DNA of 64,000 nucleotides from Jaapia argillacea MUCL 33604 (GCA_000697665.1 KL197756.1:124001-188000), one strand, 5' to 3'. Positions 14,515 to 26,510 are shown, counted from the first letter of the stretch. The notes: generated by a model from the letters alone, not told the origin. A program made the numbers and translations.

Positions 14515-15363
14515 TCGATCCCTGCATGCCATGCAACACGCCGACCACGATCCCATGTTATCTTTTCCTTTCGCTCTGAATCGCATCTGGATATAGGCCT
14601 CGCGCCTTCTTCAGAGGCTATATGCAACCTTCATCGATCATCATTCTACCTCCCCGTCTCTTCGCTCATCGACTCTTGAACTCCTTTGCGCTGCTCTCCG
14701 TTTCTATTTTGGTTTGTCTCGTTGCTACATCTGCTCGCTCATGGTGACTATATCGGCCGTCTATCTTATTTTCTCCCCCACCCCTCCCCACCCCTTTTCC
14801 GGCGCGCTCTGTTTCAATCCTCCCTCGCGCCATTCACGTTTGCATCTTCCTTTTCATAGACTACAGCGGCCACCGCATCATGGATTAATGAGCAGGTAAA
14901 TACAGTGTCAGTCTTCGTTTCGCGATACCCCCCATTTTTTATTGCGACACGCAGTCGGACATTATGATATCCATACAGCATTACGAGACAATATAGCATT
15001 ATAGTATAGAGCATCGCACAACCTGTACCTAGTAGTCATAGCATGTTTCATATCGATTTCTATCTTCTGTCAAAATCGTCGTGGCGTGAACCGTCAGAAT
15101 GGGAATGGACATTGCCGTGTCCGTCCTGATCCTCACTCGATCCATCTTTGACTTCCGCACAGTAATCAGACCTGATAATCCCTGCAATTGCTGAACAACA
15201 TCGCCCCTATTGACGACAACGGCCGTGCTTTGATTCACAATAAAGGAGTAAACCGCAAGCCTGCAATTGTGATCACAAAGGGGTAAGGGAAAACTAGTCC
15301 ACGTCACATCGCTCCTCGCTTGTCATTCTCTCCTCTTACTCGATTTTCAGAATCGACAGCGAT
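14515..15363. other. Intergenic region, ded1 3' UTR and upstream of the next gene
   Basis: These 849 bases are AT-richer and pyrimidine-rich at 14640-14830. A minus-strand open frame of 92 codons at 15307-15029 starts 57 bases from the next gene. It has no recognisable domain or splice support, so I do not call it a gene. Nothing else is seen. Confidence 0.4.
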
Positions 15364-17106
15364 ATGTATCGAAGCAATTCTCCTTTGTTCGATGTCCCAG
15401 AGTTTCCACAACTCAGACGAGTCAAACCTCTTCCGAAGCGCAGGCGCACCACAGAACCAGTCGCTCATGATGCCGACACACTCCCCATTCCACCGGTTCT
15501 CAGCCCCAACGCCACACCTGAAGAGCTTATCGCCCACGCCGACTCTCTATCGGCTCAGATGGCACTTCAATCGTACTATATGCCCATTCTAGGAGGAGTA
15601 CAGGAGTTGCTCAAGACCGGGTTCGGACGAGAGAACGTTTCGACCCCCGTCGACTATAGTGCGGTGTATGGAGTAGGAGAGGGACGTCAAGGACTCGATG
15701 ACGAGGAGAACGGAGAGGGTGATTACAGCGATCATCTTCAACAGCCAGGCAATACGAAGAAGAGGAAAGTGCCTGCGAATGCTTCAGGGCCGCCTCACGG
15801 GTTAGATGGCAGCTCAGGAAATTCAGCCGAGGAAGAAGAGCCAGCGGAGAGGGGCGTATCGACTGGGGCTAGGTCAGAGGGCGATGTGATGGAGGTCTTT
15901 CGACCTGTAACTCCGCCGAATACGCTGGTGGCGAAGAGGGGGAAGATGTCACCAGCGACTCTCGCAGGGTTGCAGCACAAGGAGATGTTGAAAAGCCGCA
16001 AACGACAGCTAGCTGCTGTCATTGGGGCTCTCTCGCACGGAGACACTCTTGCCCTCGATCAAGCCCTTTCAGCCAGCTATCCTTTTGCGAACAGCAGGCT
16101 GGGCGGGGATTTGAAGAACCCTGTTCCTCCTAAAGTTCGACTCTCTCGACGGCGCACCCCTCGGATGGCTCGCGCTTTTCAAGCCTTACATCAGAATCTT
16201 CCAGCTCTCCCGGGAAAGGAGGGCGATGGATATCCTCTTGACGGTGACTTCTCGTTTGTGTGCCATAGCGCCAGTGAGTCACAGTGATCATGCTGGGTTG
16301 GTCTGTTTGTCCTCACGGGTTTCGGGCTTTATTCAGCCTCTGATCGTCTCATCGCCACCAAGCAGGAGGTAGCCACGCTACATGCTCGGTTTGAGGCTGA
16401 GCTTGCTCGGCAAGCGGCGAAGGCGGTCGAGGCTGCGAAACAAACTGCATTGGCTCTGAGCAATCGTGTTCCTTCTAGACGTACAGATCGTACCAAACAA
16501 CGCGCTAGAACCGGTGCGCAGGGCGGTGACCAGACAGCCACTTTTTTAGACCCGCTACTAGGAACCAAACCGCGTGGAAAGAAAAAGAAGCGGTCGGCTT
16601 TGGCAAATGCTTCTAACCCACATCATCTCAGAAACTATGTTCCCTCGCGTCTTCCCAACCAAGGTCAAGTCAACTCTTCCCAAGCGAATCTCAATGCACA
16701 GAACTTCCTCGGCCCTCCTCCCCTACGTTTCCTCTCCGCAGAAATCCCTCCACGTCGCCGAAAAAAGTCCGACATGCCTTCGTCGTTGCCAGTCACGAAC
16801 CCCGCCGAGGAATGGATCTGTCCCTTCTGCGAATACGACCTCTTTTACGGAGATGATCAGCGATTTCGTCGAGCTGTAAAGAGTCGTAAGAAGATTCTGA
16901 AACGTCGCAGGCGAGCGAGGGAGCGTGCAGCGGCCGCGGCGAGTGGTAAGAATGCTGTTCGTGCTGCGGACAAGGGCCAATCCGTCGACGACGATGTTCA
17001 TCCCGGTTTTGCCCCCGCTCACGAGGACATTGCCCCTATCCCGAACAGCAAGGCCATGGGAGAGCGTGATAAGAGTGTGGAAGGGACTAGTGGCGCATTA
17101 GGATAA
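15364..17106 (+). CDS. Conserved fungal protein with WxCPFCEYDLFYGD motif
   Basis: Two exons (15364-16273 and 16337-17106) encode about 559 residues, with a good GTGAGT donor. The N-terminal two thirds are hydrophilic, with basic clusters that could be nuclear localisation signals (KPLPKRRR; KKRKVP). Exon 2 opens with a predicted coiled coil of about 40 residues (ATKQEVATLHARFEAELARQ). Near the C-terminus comes EEWICPFCEYDLFYGD, followed by a strongly basic helix (KSRKKILKRRRRARERAAAA). A C-x2-C pair next to a long basic helix recurs in uncharacterised fungal proteins, from memory. Only one Cys pair is visible, so a full zinc finger is uncertain. The likely location is nuclear; the function is unknown. 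Confidence 0.7.
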
Positions 17107-17802
17107 TATTTTCTACCATTTGCATCCCTGTATATTCATTCGAGCAACGCATGTCCGATTGATTCGCGGTTAGTGGAACAGGCAAGATTTGTGGATGGTT
17201 AAAGGCGCCTATCAACTGAGAAGGCTGACATAAATGAATGATTCGCGAACCGCTCGTGACTGTTGAATGTAACCTTGCCTTCTTGGGTTCGAAACATTGC
17301 AGTCTTCATTGTTGGAAGCTGCCGCCATGTTGCCTGTGAGTCGATCACTCGCTTTTTGCAGGATAAACCTCTGCACGCCGAAGTCCCAAATTTCACCCGC
17401 CGCTGACCGTATCTTTCCCTCGCAGGCTGTTTCCACACAGATGGAGTAATCATCTCGCAACACGTCGGCATTTGATTTGGAATATCCGTTGTCACCTTTT
17501 GGAGGCAAAAACTGGCCAAACACACCGGGAAACCACCATGTAAGAATTTTTTAGCTTGACTTTATTAGATAAATTCCAGTGCAGCGGCTGGGTTTCAGAT
17601 TGGTCGAGGGGCTTTCCCCCCAGATCCAGTCTCGGCTAACGGTCGTCGGGCCACTATTGCCCGCTTTAGCATCTCCAATGTCTGTTCGCTTCGTTGGTCA
17701 TGACTTGAAGTCTTACTTTTGCTTCCCCACAATCCATGCGAATGCCATGGGTTGCCTCTTCACGCCGATAGCCCCCTAGTCCTTCTCTTCAACTACGCCC
17801 CC
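17107..17802. other. Intergenic region before the GATA gene
   Basis: 696 bases with no convincing coding segment. Short open frames on both strands have no domain, and the plus-strand frame at 17579-17779 shows no good link to the GATA gene. It probably holds the promoter and 5' UTR of the GATA factor; no clear TATA box is seen. Confidence 0.4.
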
Positions 17803-19368
17803 ATGCCTCCACGTATCCTCTATGAGCGCTCACACATTCCCGACCCAGCTTCTAGCACCCCAGATCAGTCACCTCATTACGGTGTATTTCCTGCTGTGCC
17901 CCAGGTGTCTTATTCCTCGCTTAACGAGGCCTTGGGAACTAGTCGCAGCACCTACCAGCAACCTTCCGGCAGTTCTGAGAAGAGCGCACCTCAACCAGCA
18001 CAGATGTCGTCTGATGGACGGTATATGTATCACCACCCCCAGGGGCCGCCTGCGATGACCGCTTACGACTACTCTTCGTATCCGACTTCCCCATACGATC
18101 AAAATCAATATCCGCCAAACCCCCCTCCCCCTCGTCCAATGCGCACCACGTCCCAACCCCACTCTCCTCCCCAACAACCCACCTACCAGCCAGCAGGTCC
18201 TTCCCCTTATCCTCCTGGATATGGTGCAGGGCCTTATTCAATGCCCCCTCAACCGCAGCCGCAATGGACGGGGGAAGGGTGGGCACAATACAGTCAAGCC
18301 TACTCGGCACCTCCAGCTACCCAAGATCCTTCCTTCAACTCAGGTCCAGGCAGACCGGAGTATGTTCAGAATTCGCCGAACGAGCAAAGACCACCCTATG
18401 TCCCTCCTCAGCCAACTAATCAAGAGCCTCGTCGTTATTCGGAGCCGTCGCAACGTCCGACAGGGGTTACTCCCCAAGCACAGCCGAAGCAGCGAGACAG
18501 GGATCCGCGGTCCGAGGTTACGCCTCGAATTCCAAATGCTCCTGCCGGTCTTGATTTCCTTAAGGTACGCAATGCTCTCGATCTGGTACCCTCCTGATTT
18601 TGAACTTCGACAAAGTTGTTGGATTCATATCGACTCGTTATCGACGAATCGAGTGCTCTAGCTAATGATGCGCAATCTCCTCAAAGCCGCTCCCCTCCTG
18701 CTGAAGTCTTGGAGCGCATGATGCAGTCTGCGACTTTCGGATTCCAGATGTTAGAGGCCGCTTCCGTGCAGCCAATACAAACTGCGCAGCCGAACCCCAC
18801 AGACGTGCGACCACCCAATGACCGGACCCCAGAAGCCGTGAGAGATGCTGGGACTGCGGCTGCGACACCCAAGCCACGAGTAAGTCGATCTGCATATGTT
18901 CACGACAAGTTGATGACATACCATTCCTCCTCATCAGAAAGATGTACCTGTTCAGGAAGGACAGGTTTGTCTCGGCTGTGGTGCCACATCCACTCCCGAA
19001 TGGCGGAGAGGTCCCATGGGTAATTTGTGTCCTCATTTTCCCGTCGTACCGGCTCTGACGATTGTACAGGTCCTCGGACGCTCTGCAATGCGTGTGGGCT
19101 TGTCTATGCGAAACTTGTACGTTAATCTCTCGTGGTTAAGAGCTTACGTTTTACCCTTCACCATTCTCACTAGATCAAAAAGAGAAGTCGAGAAGCGGGC
19201 CGTGGGCGGGGCGCCACAAAGGCATCCAAGAAAGGTGCCTCAGGCTCTCACCACATCGGAGACGAATCGGGACTTGTATCCAGTGGTGAGGGAGGGAGCG
19301 ATGATGACGAATCTTTTGGCTCGCAGGATCATCAGAGCGATATCGGGGATCAAGGAAGGGAAGAGTGA
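17803..19368 (+). CDS. GATA zinc-finger transcription factor, NsdD-like
   Basis: Exons 17803-18564, 18616-18879, 18938-19019, 19070-19116 and 19174-19368 encode about 449 residues. Residues 1-250 are Pro/Gln/Tyr-rich, typical of an activation region. A short helix follows (LLDSYRLVIDESSALA). The single GATA finger starts CLGCGATSTPEWRRGPMG and continues PRTLCNACGLVYAKL, with C-x2-C-x18-C-x2-C spacing. An Arg/Lys tail (KKRSREAGRGRG) and an acidic C-terminus follow. The finger is split by an intron after Met-Gly, and its tail by another. No PAS domain is seen, which argues against white-collar 2. NsdD-type factors control sexual and asexual development in ascomycetes; the same role here is an inference. 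An in-frame ATG at 17719 is an alternative start. Confidence 0.8.
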
Positions 19369-19657
19369 TGTGCTGTGACCGAACGACCTTGCGATGCTTT
19401 CCACTTTGCTATCTTGCTATGCTTACTGTGTTATTTCTGTCATCGGTGAGCTCGTTCGTAACATAATAGGGATTTTTGGATCGCTTGTGAATATGGGTGC
19501 GCCGCGGGGAGGCTGACTTGGAACTCCCATTAGGCCGATTTGACGGCATCATTGGCCTATATCCAAGTTCACCCGCCGCTCGGTTTTTCCCTGCCCTCGG
19601 CTTATCAGCGCCAACGTGTATCGCCAATCCCTGAAGGTCGACCAATAAGCGTCAAAC

Positions 19658-20441
19658 AGATGCGACCGCTTACTGGTTGGCTCGGGTGACTTGAGGATAT
19701 CGCACGTATCAGGTCAGCTCGTTAGACCTAGGCTTATTCGCCGCAGTGTCTCCTGCTGATTCTAACGGCAGTATGGCAGGGTTTTTTAATGTTTCTGTAG
19801 CTATATACGACATGAACTTTATCGATCCTGGGCAGCTGGGTTGTTCCAGCACGTAGAACCTGAGTACGACACTTTTGATCTCGTCGGCGACCATTTGAAC
19901 TCGCCCTCGGCCGGCGTCCTGGGCATCATTTTGCGGTGACATATTCATAATTGCGACATCTGTGCAAGATAGGCTATGCAACCTCATGCTACCTCGCAGG
20001 GTCGACGTTCTTGTGCCGTTGATGACTTCGCAAGGCCTGCTCCAAACTTTCGTGAGGGCGTTCCTATTGTTCCCCGTGTACTGCCAACTCCACGACATTG
20101 CATCATCCACGAAATTGATCCTGGCATGCGGTGGCCTGCAACCGAAGCTGTACTGGAAACTCTCCGCGCACATGAGCGCAGTTTACATAACTCCAATTCT
20201 TCCGAGGTTAGGCGCGTAAGACGCCGATAGATCTGTGATACAGTTTATGAATACCCATCTATCGAGGATGAGAAGCCGAAGCTTGAGAAGACTCGGAGAA
20301 GATCCCGTTCCAAATCAAACCTTCACCCCAACCACGCGAGCGAACGAAGGACCAAAGGATCAGCACCAAGTATCGGTACAACGAATCGACGATGGTGGCA
20401 GACACTTCCATACGTTCACCACCTCCGCATTAGATCCATAA
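19658..20441 (+). CDS. Possible small multi-exon gene, structure unresolved
   Basis: Several plus-strand segments look coding although no long frame covers them. An ATG at 19658 gives MRPLTGWLG and could splice (GTGACT donor) to a segment at about 19801-19905 reading YIRHELYRSWAAGLFQHVEP and then EYDTFDLVGDHLNSPSAG. A further segment at 19976-20230 reads PRHCIIHEIDPGMRWPATEA before a basic end, and a last one may end at 20441 (GRHFHTFTTSALDP). The middle exon junctions are not settled, and other frames compete in the last two segments. I do not recognise the protein. The position is between the GATA factor and the 3' end of spt20. Confidence 0.3.
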
Positions 20442-20495
20442 AACAAAAATACATCAAGACTCCCGTAAGGTACATAAGATACAATAAACTGTCCG

Positions 20496-22640
20496 TCAGC
20501 GTCCCTGCAAACCTCCTTGAACTGCCTTCCCAAGCCCCAGCGGCATCTGTGGTGCGTGTCCTTGGTTCGGCGTCATACCGGGCATTTGATGCTGTCCATT
20601 GACGGAAGGTATACCACGGCCCATACCCATCCAGTAAGGCTGAGGGATCTGCCCAGGCTGGATGTTGTAAGTATTCATGTAGTTCATGTTCATATAATGC
20701 ATCATCTGGGCATTATGCTGCCGCTGTTGCTGTTCCGTAAGAGGCTGAGGGTGTTGACCTTGTTGAGCAGGCGATCCCGTCGGATGAGAAGCAGGATTAG
20801 CACCGGGCATCATGTGGTGTGGTACGCCAGGGTGTGGGGCCCCTGGACCCATCGGTCTCAAATGAGGAGCGATGTGTTGATTCTGAACCATCGCGTATGG
20901 ATTATGCTGAGGAGGGTGAGACATTTGAGGAGCGGGTGGCGGCTGCTGAGGCGCAGCGTTGGTCGGACTACTCCGGGCCGCTTGCGCAGCATTCTGGTTC
21001 TGAGGCATAGGACTTCGCGCGGCGGGAGTAGCCTGGGGAGTCGCTCGACCGTTCGGCTGAGGCGCCTGCACTTGATTAGGATATCGGTGGTGAGCGGCGT
21101 AATGCTGTGCGTAATATTGTTGCATCTGAGGAGTCTGAGCGGCAGGATTGGGTTGCCCTTGGGGTAACGCCTGTGTGGGCATGCTCGGTGTACCCCCATT
21201 TGCAGACTTGGTAGCAGCCTTGTTCTTACCGGGAGGTGGTTGAGCAAGGAATTGGGCGTGGGGTATAGGAGCCTGGAAGGTATGGGGAGGCTGCTGAGGG
21301 TTTGGCGGATAAGGCCCCGGCGGAAGTGGCTGTTGAGGTTGTGAGGATGGGCGGGGCGGTTGCTGTGACGAAGGAGGGACTGGGGATGGAGCAACCTTTC
21401 CAGGTTCGGAAGGACCTTGGCCCGCGGCATAGGTGGAATTTGGCATGGGAGACCAAGCTGGTGGCACTGAGGGCGGTCGACCAGCCGCATTTTGTGGCGG
21501 TAGCTGGTGCGGCGAATATGTAGCATTGGGCCCAGGTCCGACGGGTGTTGGAGTAGCGGATGTGCTCGCTGTCGATACAGGGGACATCTGTCCCGACTCC
21601 CCCTTCTTCTTTGTGCGGACCTTCGCGGGGATATTATTCTGAACAGCAGTATTAATTGGAGGAGGATGGGGCATTGAGGGACGTGGTCCCAGGGGAGAGG
21701 GTGCGGCAGTGGGTGCTGCCGTAGAGGGAGGTGTGGTGACTCGTGACGATCTGTGCTTCTGAATGAAGTCCAGTAACCGATAACTTTGAAATAAAATAAA
21801 TCAGTTCTAGTCGGAGAAAAGGGAGTCGTGCAGAGCTACCTTGGTGTGACAGGGCGGTTATTACGGGGATTCATATATTGACTCATCTTAGCTCTACGGG
21901 CAATGTCCGTCTCGTCTTCTTCCGGTTCCATCACAGAGGACTTTCGCTTCAAGGAAGCAGGAACCGTAGGAGACGAAACCTTAAGCACACTATTTGCGAC
22001 ACGGACCAGATGGGGATCGGGGTCGAGGCAAATTGGTGGCGCCGTCGCTAGCTGCTGACGACGTAAGGAGACGTAACCGTAAGATAGAGGGAAAAACGAA
22101 CCAACAACCGAGCTTCGATCTCTAATGCGTCCTGATCGGTCCATTTACCACCAAATTTTTGGTTGAGCAGGCAAATGTCAGCCCAGAGTGTCTCGGTGTT
22201 TGGGTGCAACACAACGCGAGTCCTGTCAGGTTTCTCTAGAGCGGGTTCTTTAAGCTTTGGCGGACGATAGTCCAAGAGCTCTACGATCAGGCAGCCTAGA
22301 CGACAGACATTTGAGCGGGTGGATACCACACGATGTACCGCACGCGACTCACCTTCGTAGAACGGAACTCGGGCGGAGTCAAACAGCTCGAGAAAGTCCA
22401 CCGGTATGCGCTGAGCACGAATATCATCCAAAAGACTCTAAATGGAGGCATGGATTGATAAAGGGAAAGGGAAATAAAGCGGGAGAAAGTCCGAACCGCC
22501 ACTTGATTGTTATACAAGAATTTGGAGCCATTGTTGAGTGTCCAGTGCTCCGGATAGAGGTGAACGGTGAATGAGGGTTGTGAGGATTCGTTCTTCTCTA
22601 GTAATTCTTGAACAGAACGCGTTAAGTTGTAGCCCGCCAT
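20496..22640 (-). CDS. spt20: SAGA complex subunit Spt20
   Basis: Exons 22640-22497, 22437-22353, 22295-22102, about 22051-21840 and 21783-20496 join in frame to about 640 residues. The conserved Spt20 region is clear: MAGYNLTRSVQELLEKNE, SFTVHLYPEHWTLNNGSKFL, SLLDDIRAQRIPVDFLELFD, VPFYEGCLIVELLDYRP and ETLWADICLLNQKFGGKW. The last 400 residues are Pro/Gln/Met-rich and probably disordered. Spt20 holds the SAGA histone-acetyltransferase coactivator together and takes part in transcription initiation in the nucleus. Introns 1 and 3 use unusual GTTCGG and GTTCGT donors. MAGYNL is taken as the start because it matches the family and the frame further upstream overlaps the HGH1 promoter. Head to head with HGH1. 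Confidence 0.88.
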
Positions 22641-22757
22641 GAAGTCATTGAGAGGGGGAGATAATGCCACGGCACACACGGGACGCTGGTTTGCAGAGAT
22701 TATGTAAGATCGAGGCGGTTCAATTACTGTGGGAAATCGGACTTGGTCACGAAAATC
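22641..22757. promoter_or_regulatory. Very short divergent promoter, spt20 / HGH1
   Basis: Only 117 bases separate the spt20 ATG (22640, minus) and the HGH1 ATG (22758, plus). The two 5' UTRs must be short or overlap. No TATA box is seen. Confidence 0.6.
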
Positions 22758-24420
22758 ATGGAGGCGCAACTTGTTGAGGTCAGTGCGTTGCTACCCTTCA
22801 GCTTCCAAATCTTATCCACTTTCCTGGCGTGATCCACAGCTTTTGGCTTTTCTACACGATAAAAACCCAGCGGTGCGCTCAATCGCACTGTCAAATCTCC
22901 TTGGGCATACACCCACAGACTCTCCCCATCGAAATATCTTCTTCTCTGGCGGGGGAGGGCTGAAGAAATCACAGGAAAATGAGGTGATTCGAGACTTGAA
23001 ACTCCTATGTAGGGATCAGCTGGTACGCTTTGTTCACAACTTGTATATTCCATCTCCTAACCTGTTTCAAGACAATCGCCCACGATGCGTTTCGAGCTCT
23101 GGTCAACCTCTCTGATTCGCCGTCGATATCTGCCAGCCTTTCGGACAGGCCATTTCTCACTTTCCTAGTTTCATATATCCTGGTAAGTGGAGGTCATCAC
23201 CACCATATACAGAAACGTAACTGCAACACCAGAATCCTGAAGCGATCCTCGCCGACCTGGCTACGATGTTGTTATCAAATATTTCTGCCTTCCCATCGGC
23301 GTGTTCTGCACTGTTAGATTTGAAGGTGCCTGCCATACAAGACGAGACATTCTTAACATCATATTATCCACCACAATCGCGAAGCGCATCATGTCCATCC
23401 CCCAATCCATACCCGACTGGTCAGCCCCGAGATGTCGAAGCCTTGCCTCTGCTCGTAGATGCGTTTGTCCACAGCGTGAAGCCCGCGTCGACACAGTCAG
23501 ATGACTCCCGTCCCAGGAAAGGCGATCTACACTTTCTAGCAAGTGTGTTTGCTAACATAAGTACGGTACGTGCCCTTCGCCACACATACGAATGACGGGT
23601 TAATCTTGAGTCTCTGGACATAGACTCAGCCCGGCAGGAACTTCTTCCTCACACCCCGCTACGCCGATGTGATCCACTCAACTGGAGAAATGGAGTTCCC
23701 TCTTGTGAAGATCGAAGCTTTCACAGAACATCAGGACACAATACGCAGAGGCGGAGTGGCATCCACGATCAAGTAAACGATCATCAGGTCCCCCACCAGT
23801 TAACTGCTCATATCTGCGTTGCAGAAACTGTGCCTTCCACGCAAATTCACACAAAGCACTACTCTCCCCCGAGTCTGTCAAAGTCGCGGTGCCTCCATCA
23901 ACTATCGAAGCCCCAGGCATAGGCATTCTACCTTACGTGCTTCTTCCCCTCGCTGGTCCAGAGGAGTTTGACCTCGAGGTAAGGATGGTTTCCTGACCGA
24001 AGCGATCCTTTCCTGATATATAATGATAGGACCAAGAGCGACTCCATCCCACCCTCCAATTCTTGCCACCCACGAAGAAGCGAGAACCCGACCCCGCCCT
24101 TCGATTGATTCACGTCGAGACATTACTCCTGCTCTGCACTACTCGATGGGGTCGCGAATTCTTGCGTGACAATGGGGTGTATGAGATAGTGAGAGCCGCT
24201 CATGTCGTTGAAAGTGTTGACAAGGTGATTTCGCCGCTCTTCCCCTACCTCTCTTATTAATTCGGTGGATTAGATCTCCGAGCATATAGAGCGGCTTGTC
24301 AATTTCTTGCATAGAGATGAGGGTCCAGAAACCGAGGCTGACCTTGTACTCCATGAGGAAGGAGGAGATGGTCGTGTTGACGACTTGGAGGACGAGGATA
24401 GTAGAATAGAAGAGATATGA
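22758..24420 (+). CDS. HGH1: HGH1, eEF2-folding armadillo protein
   Basis: Eight exons (22758-22778, 22840-23022, 23072-23182, 23233-23565, 23624-23772, 23825-23978, 24030-24224, 24274-24420) join in frame to 430 residues. Landmarks are MEAQLVELLAFLHDKNPAVR, TIAHDAFRALVNLSDS, NPEAILADLATMLLSNIS, RNFFLTPRYADV, IGILPYVLLPLAGPEEFD and LIHVETLLLLCTTRWGREFL, which follow the HGH1 family from end to end. In yeast, Hgh1 is an armadillo-like chaperone adaptor that brings nascent eEF2 to Hsp90/TRiC; it is cytosolic. The C-terminus is acidic (DLEDEDSRIEEI). Exon 1 is only 21 bases and the introns are about 49-61 bases. The long neighbouring frames at the 5' end are intron shadows. Confidence 0.93.
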
Positions 24421-25152
24421 TGGATAGCCGCCCATCGTTATGACAGACAGCTCATGTTTCTGGACATTGTAGTCTGATCGTCGCGGGCTGCATTGCGGAT
24501 TGAAACTAAACCAGTGAGTACGTCTTTCTCGTCGCTACCTGTCGCTCCCAGCTCCCTTACTTGGCCACATTGTCGTCAAGCTTTCAAAATGGACATATTA
24601 CCATCACAAAAAGAATCGCGGAAAGATCGACCTCGTTGCTTTGAGTTCGATGGTGTGGTGACAATTAGCAACAGGGCGTGGAGCCTGCATGGCAGCAGTG
24701 CCCATCTCTCTCCACATTTTCTCGGCCCCCACCTTCATTTTCTGGGGGACACTGGCCCTCTTTGCTATTCGTCGCTCGTTGTCGCGACGATCTCGCCGTT
24801 TGTGCGTATTTGAAATTCGTGCCTATTCAGACGTTGGTTCTTCTTTCGAGCTTCGATCAGAAATCTCAGATGCAGCCCCACTTCCTTCATCCTTCATTGA
24901 GACCACTGGATGCCATGCCGATGGTTGACTCGAATCTATTTTCGTTGCAGAGGGTATAAGAGAGGACGAGGTTTAACCCAGTATTTTCAAGCCACCTTTC
25001 TTTCATCTGCGCTTTCTTGTCGATCTGGTATCGACTTCTCTGTCCTTTTCGTCGTCTTTCTTTCGTGCCGTGCACGACTACTTCGTCCTTGAAGGACCTT
25101 CGCTTTCACATTCACTTGATTTGACCCCGTCTTCCCATCTCGTCCCTCAGAC
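24421..25152. other. Intergenic region upstream of the secreted-protein gene
   Basis: 732 bases rich in CTT/TCG pyrimidine stretches near 24680-25140, as in leader regions of strongly expressed fungal genes. Open frames at 24493-24959 lack domains. A GGGTATAAGAGAGG element at about 24952-24965 may be the TATA box of the gene starting at 25153. Confidence 0.45.
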
Positions 25153-26327
25153 ATGTTGTTCGGCGCCCCCATTCTTCCGTTTCTCCTTGCAATCGCAGCT
25201 TTGGTCACAGTACATGCAGCCCCGCATCCTTACTTGGCGGTAAATATGCACTTTGAAGTATTGTTGTCCTGACTCGCTCAATACCACATCCATCTAGCGT
25301 CGTGACATCGCTAATGTTACCGCCAGCTCCTCCAGTTCTGCCTCTATTGTGCGTGGTCGTCTCCCGATGTTCTAGTCACCTTAATGACTGTTCTCGACCA
25401 CATAGGCAACGGCTACGGTTGCCTCTGTCGACAACAGCACTGTGACGACCGCCAACTCCACCGTCACCACAGCTGGTTCAATTGCCACTACGACGAGCAT
25501 CGTGAACTCCACCACCGCTGATACCGGAAATTCTGTAAGGAGGTTCCCACCTTGAAAGTCTTCTCTTGTTCATTATCCACGTTGCCCCAGACTTGCGTGC
25601 CGATCACTGTTACTATGACGGTCACCGCGGGAGGCCCTTCCGCTACTGTGAGTCTTCAGTGGGTCGACCCTTGCTATGTAGCTCATCTCCTCAAAGGGTG
25701 CCCTCCCTTCCAATTCGACTGTCGTGCGTGTTCAGTTCTTCTGGTGGTTAGCTCTATTGATTTCTTCGTAAAACAGACCGGGGGAGCAAGTAATTCAACT
25801 GCAAAGGGATCGAAGTCGAAGGATAAAAAGAAGGACAAGATAAAAGGGGCCGACAAGTCCAATGGCAAGGGAAAAGGAAAGGGAATGGGGAATGGTGGAA
25901 CCAATTCAACTACGTCTGCTGCCAATGCGGTAGGTGCTTTATCACTGATTGAACTAGCTCACAATTAATAATACGATCGTCATAGACTGAAACTGGAGTC
26001 TCAGGGACAGGGAATGCCAATGTGAGCAATCACGCTACCTGACCCTTATCACTCTTTGACCAGCTCCTCAAGGCGACGGCATCCGCTGCCCCGGTCAACG
26101 TATCTGTGCGTTACTTGCTCAATGCTTGTACCAGGATTTCTAACATTTTCAAACAGACTTCAACCGCTGCTCAGCCCTCGGCCACAGGAGTGAACGCCCT
26201 CGAGTTTGAGTTGCAGGCGAGGTACCTGTTCTTCTCTAAGACTCCTTACACTTTGCTGAACATTTGCTTCACCAGAGCTGCCCCGCTAAGAAAGAAGCGC
26301 TTTCTGAGCCGGTTCATAATCGCCTAA
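25153..26327 (+). CDS. Small secreted Ser/Thr-rich protein made of many tiny exons
   Basis: Nine exons can be read: 25153-25239, 25298-25348, 25406-25534, 25591-25647, 25777-25929, 25986-26021, 26064-26105, 26157-26221 and 26276-26327. They encode about 223 residues. The N-terminus is a signal peptide (MLFGAPILPFLLAIAALVTV, cleavage expected near HAAP). The mature protein is Ser/Thr/Ala-rich, with many N-glycosylation sequons (NVT, NST, NSS-like) and a Lys/Gly block (KSKDKKKDKIKG). All introns except the last are in phase 0, and several exons are only 36-57 bases. No hydrophobic GPI tail is seen; the C-terminus is basic. It is probably secreted or cell-wall linked. The family is unknown. Confidence 0.65.
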
Positions 26328-26510
26328 GCGTCTATCATGTTCGAATTCTAGTAGCTCCGCTGGGGGTTTGAGATTCAATGAATGGCTGGCGTTGTTCCAT
26401 AAAAATTTCATCGTCCCGATCCTGTCGAAGTGAAGGATCACTGAATTGGGTGTTGTCAGTCTCAAACAATACATTTTACAAGGGTAGCGAATAAGTTGCT
26501 CGGGCAATTT

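Noticed and set aside
15029-15307. 92-codon minus-strand open frame next to the WxCPFC gene
   Set aside because: No recognisable domain or splice sites, and it lies in AT-richer UTR-like sequence; the 57-base gap to the next start leaves little room for a promoter.
17803-19368. White-collar 2 homologue instead of an NsdD-like factor
   Set aside because: The finger spacing fits both types, but no PAS domain is present in the 320 residues before the finger, and the Arg/Lys tail after it fits NsdD better.
19709-20173. 154-codon minus-strand frame
   Set aside because: No domain, and it opposes the more protein-like plus-strand segments.
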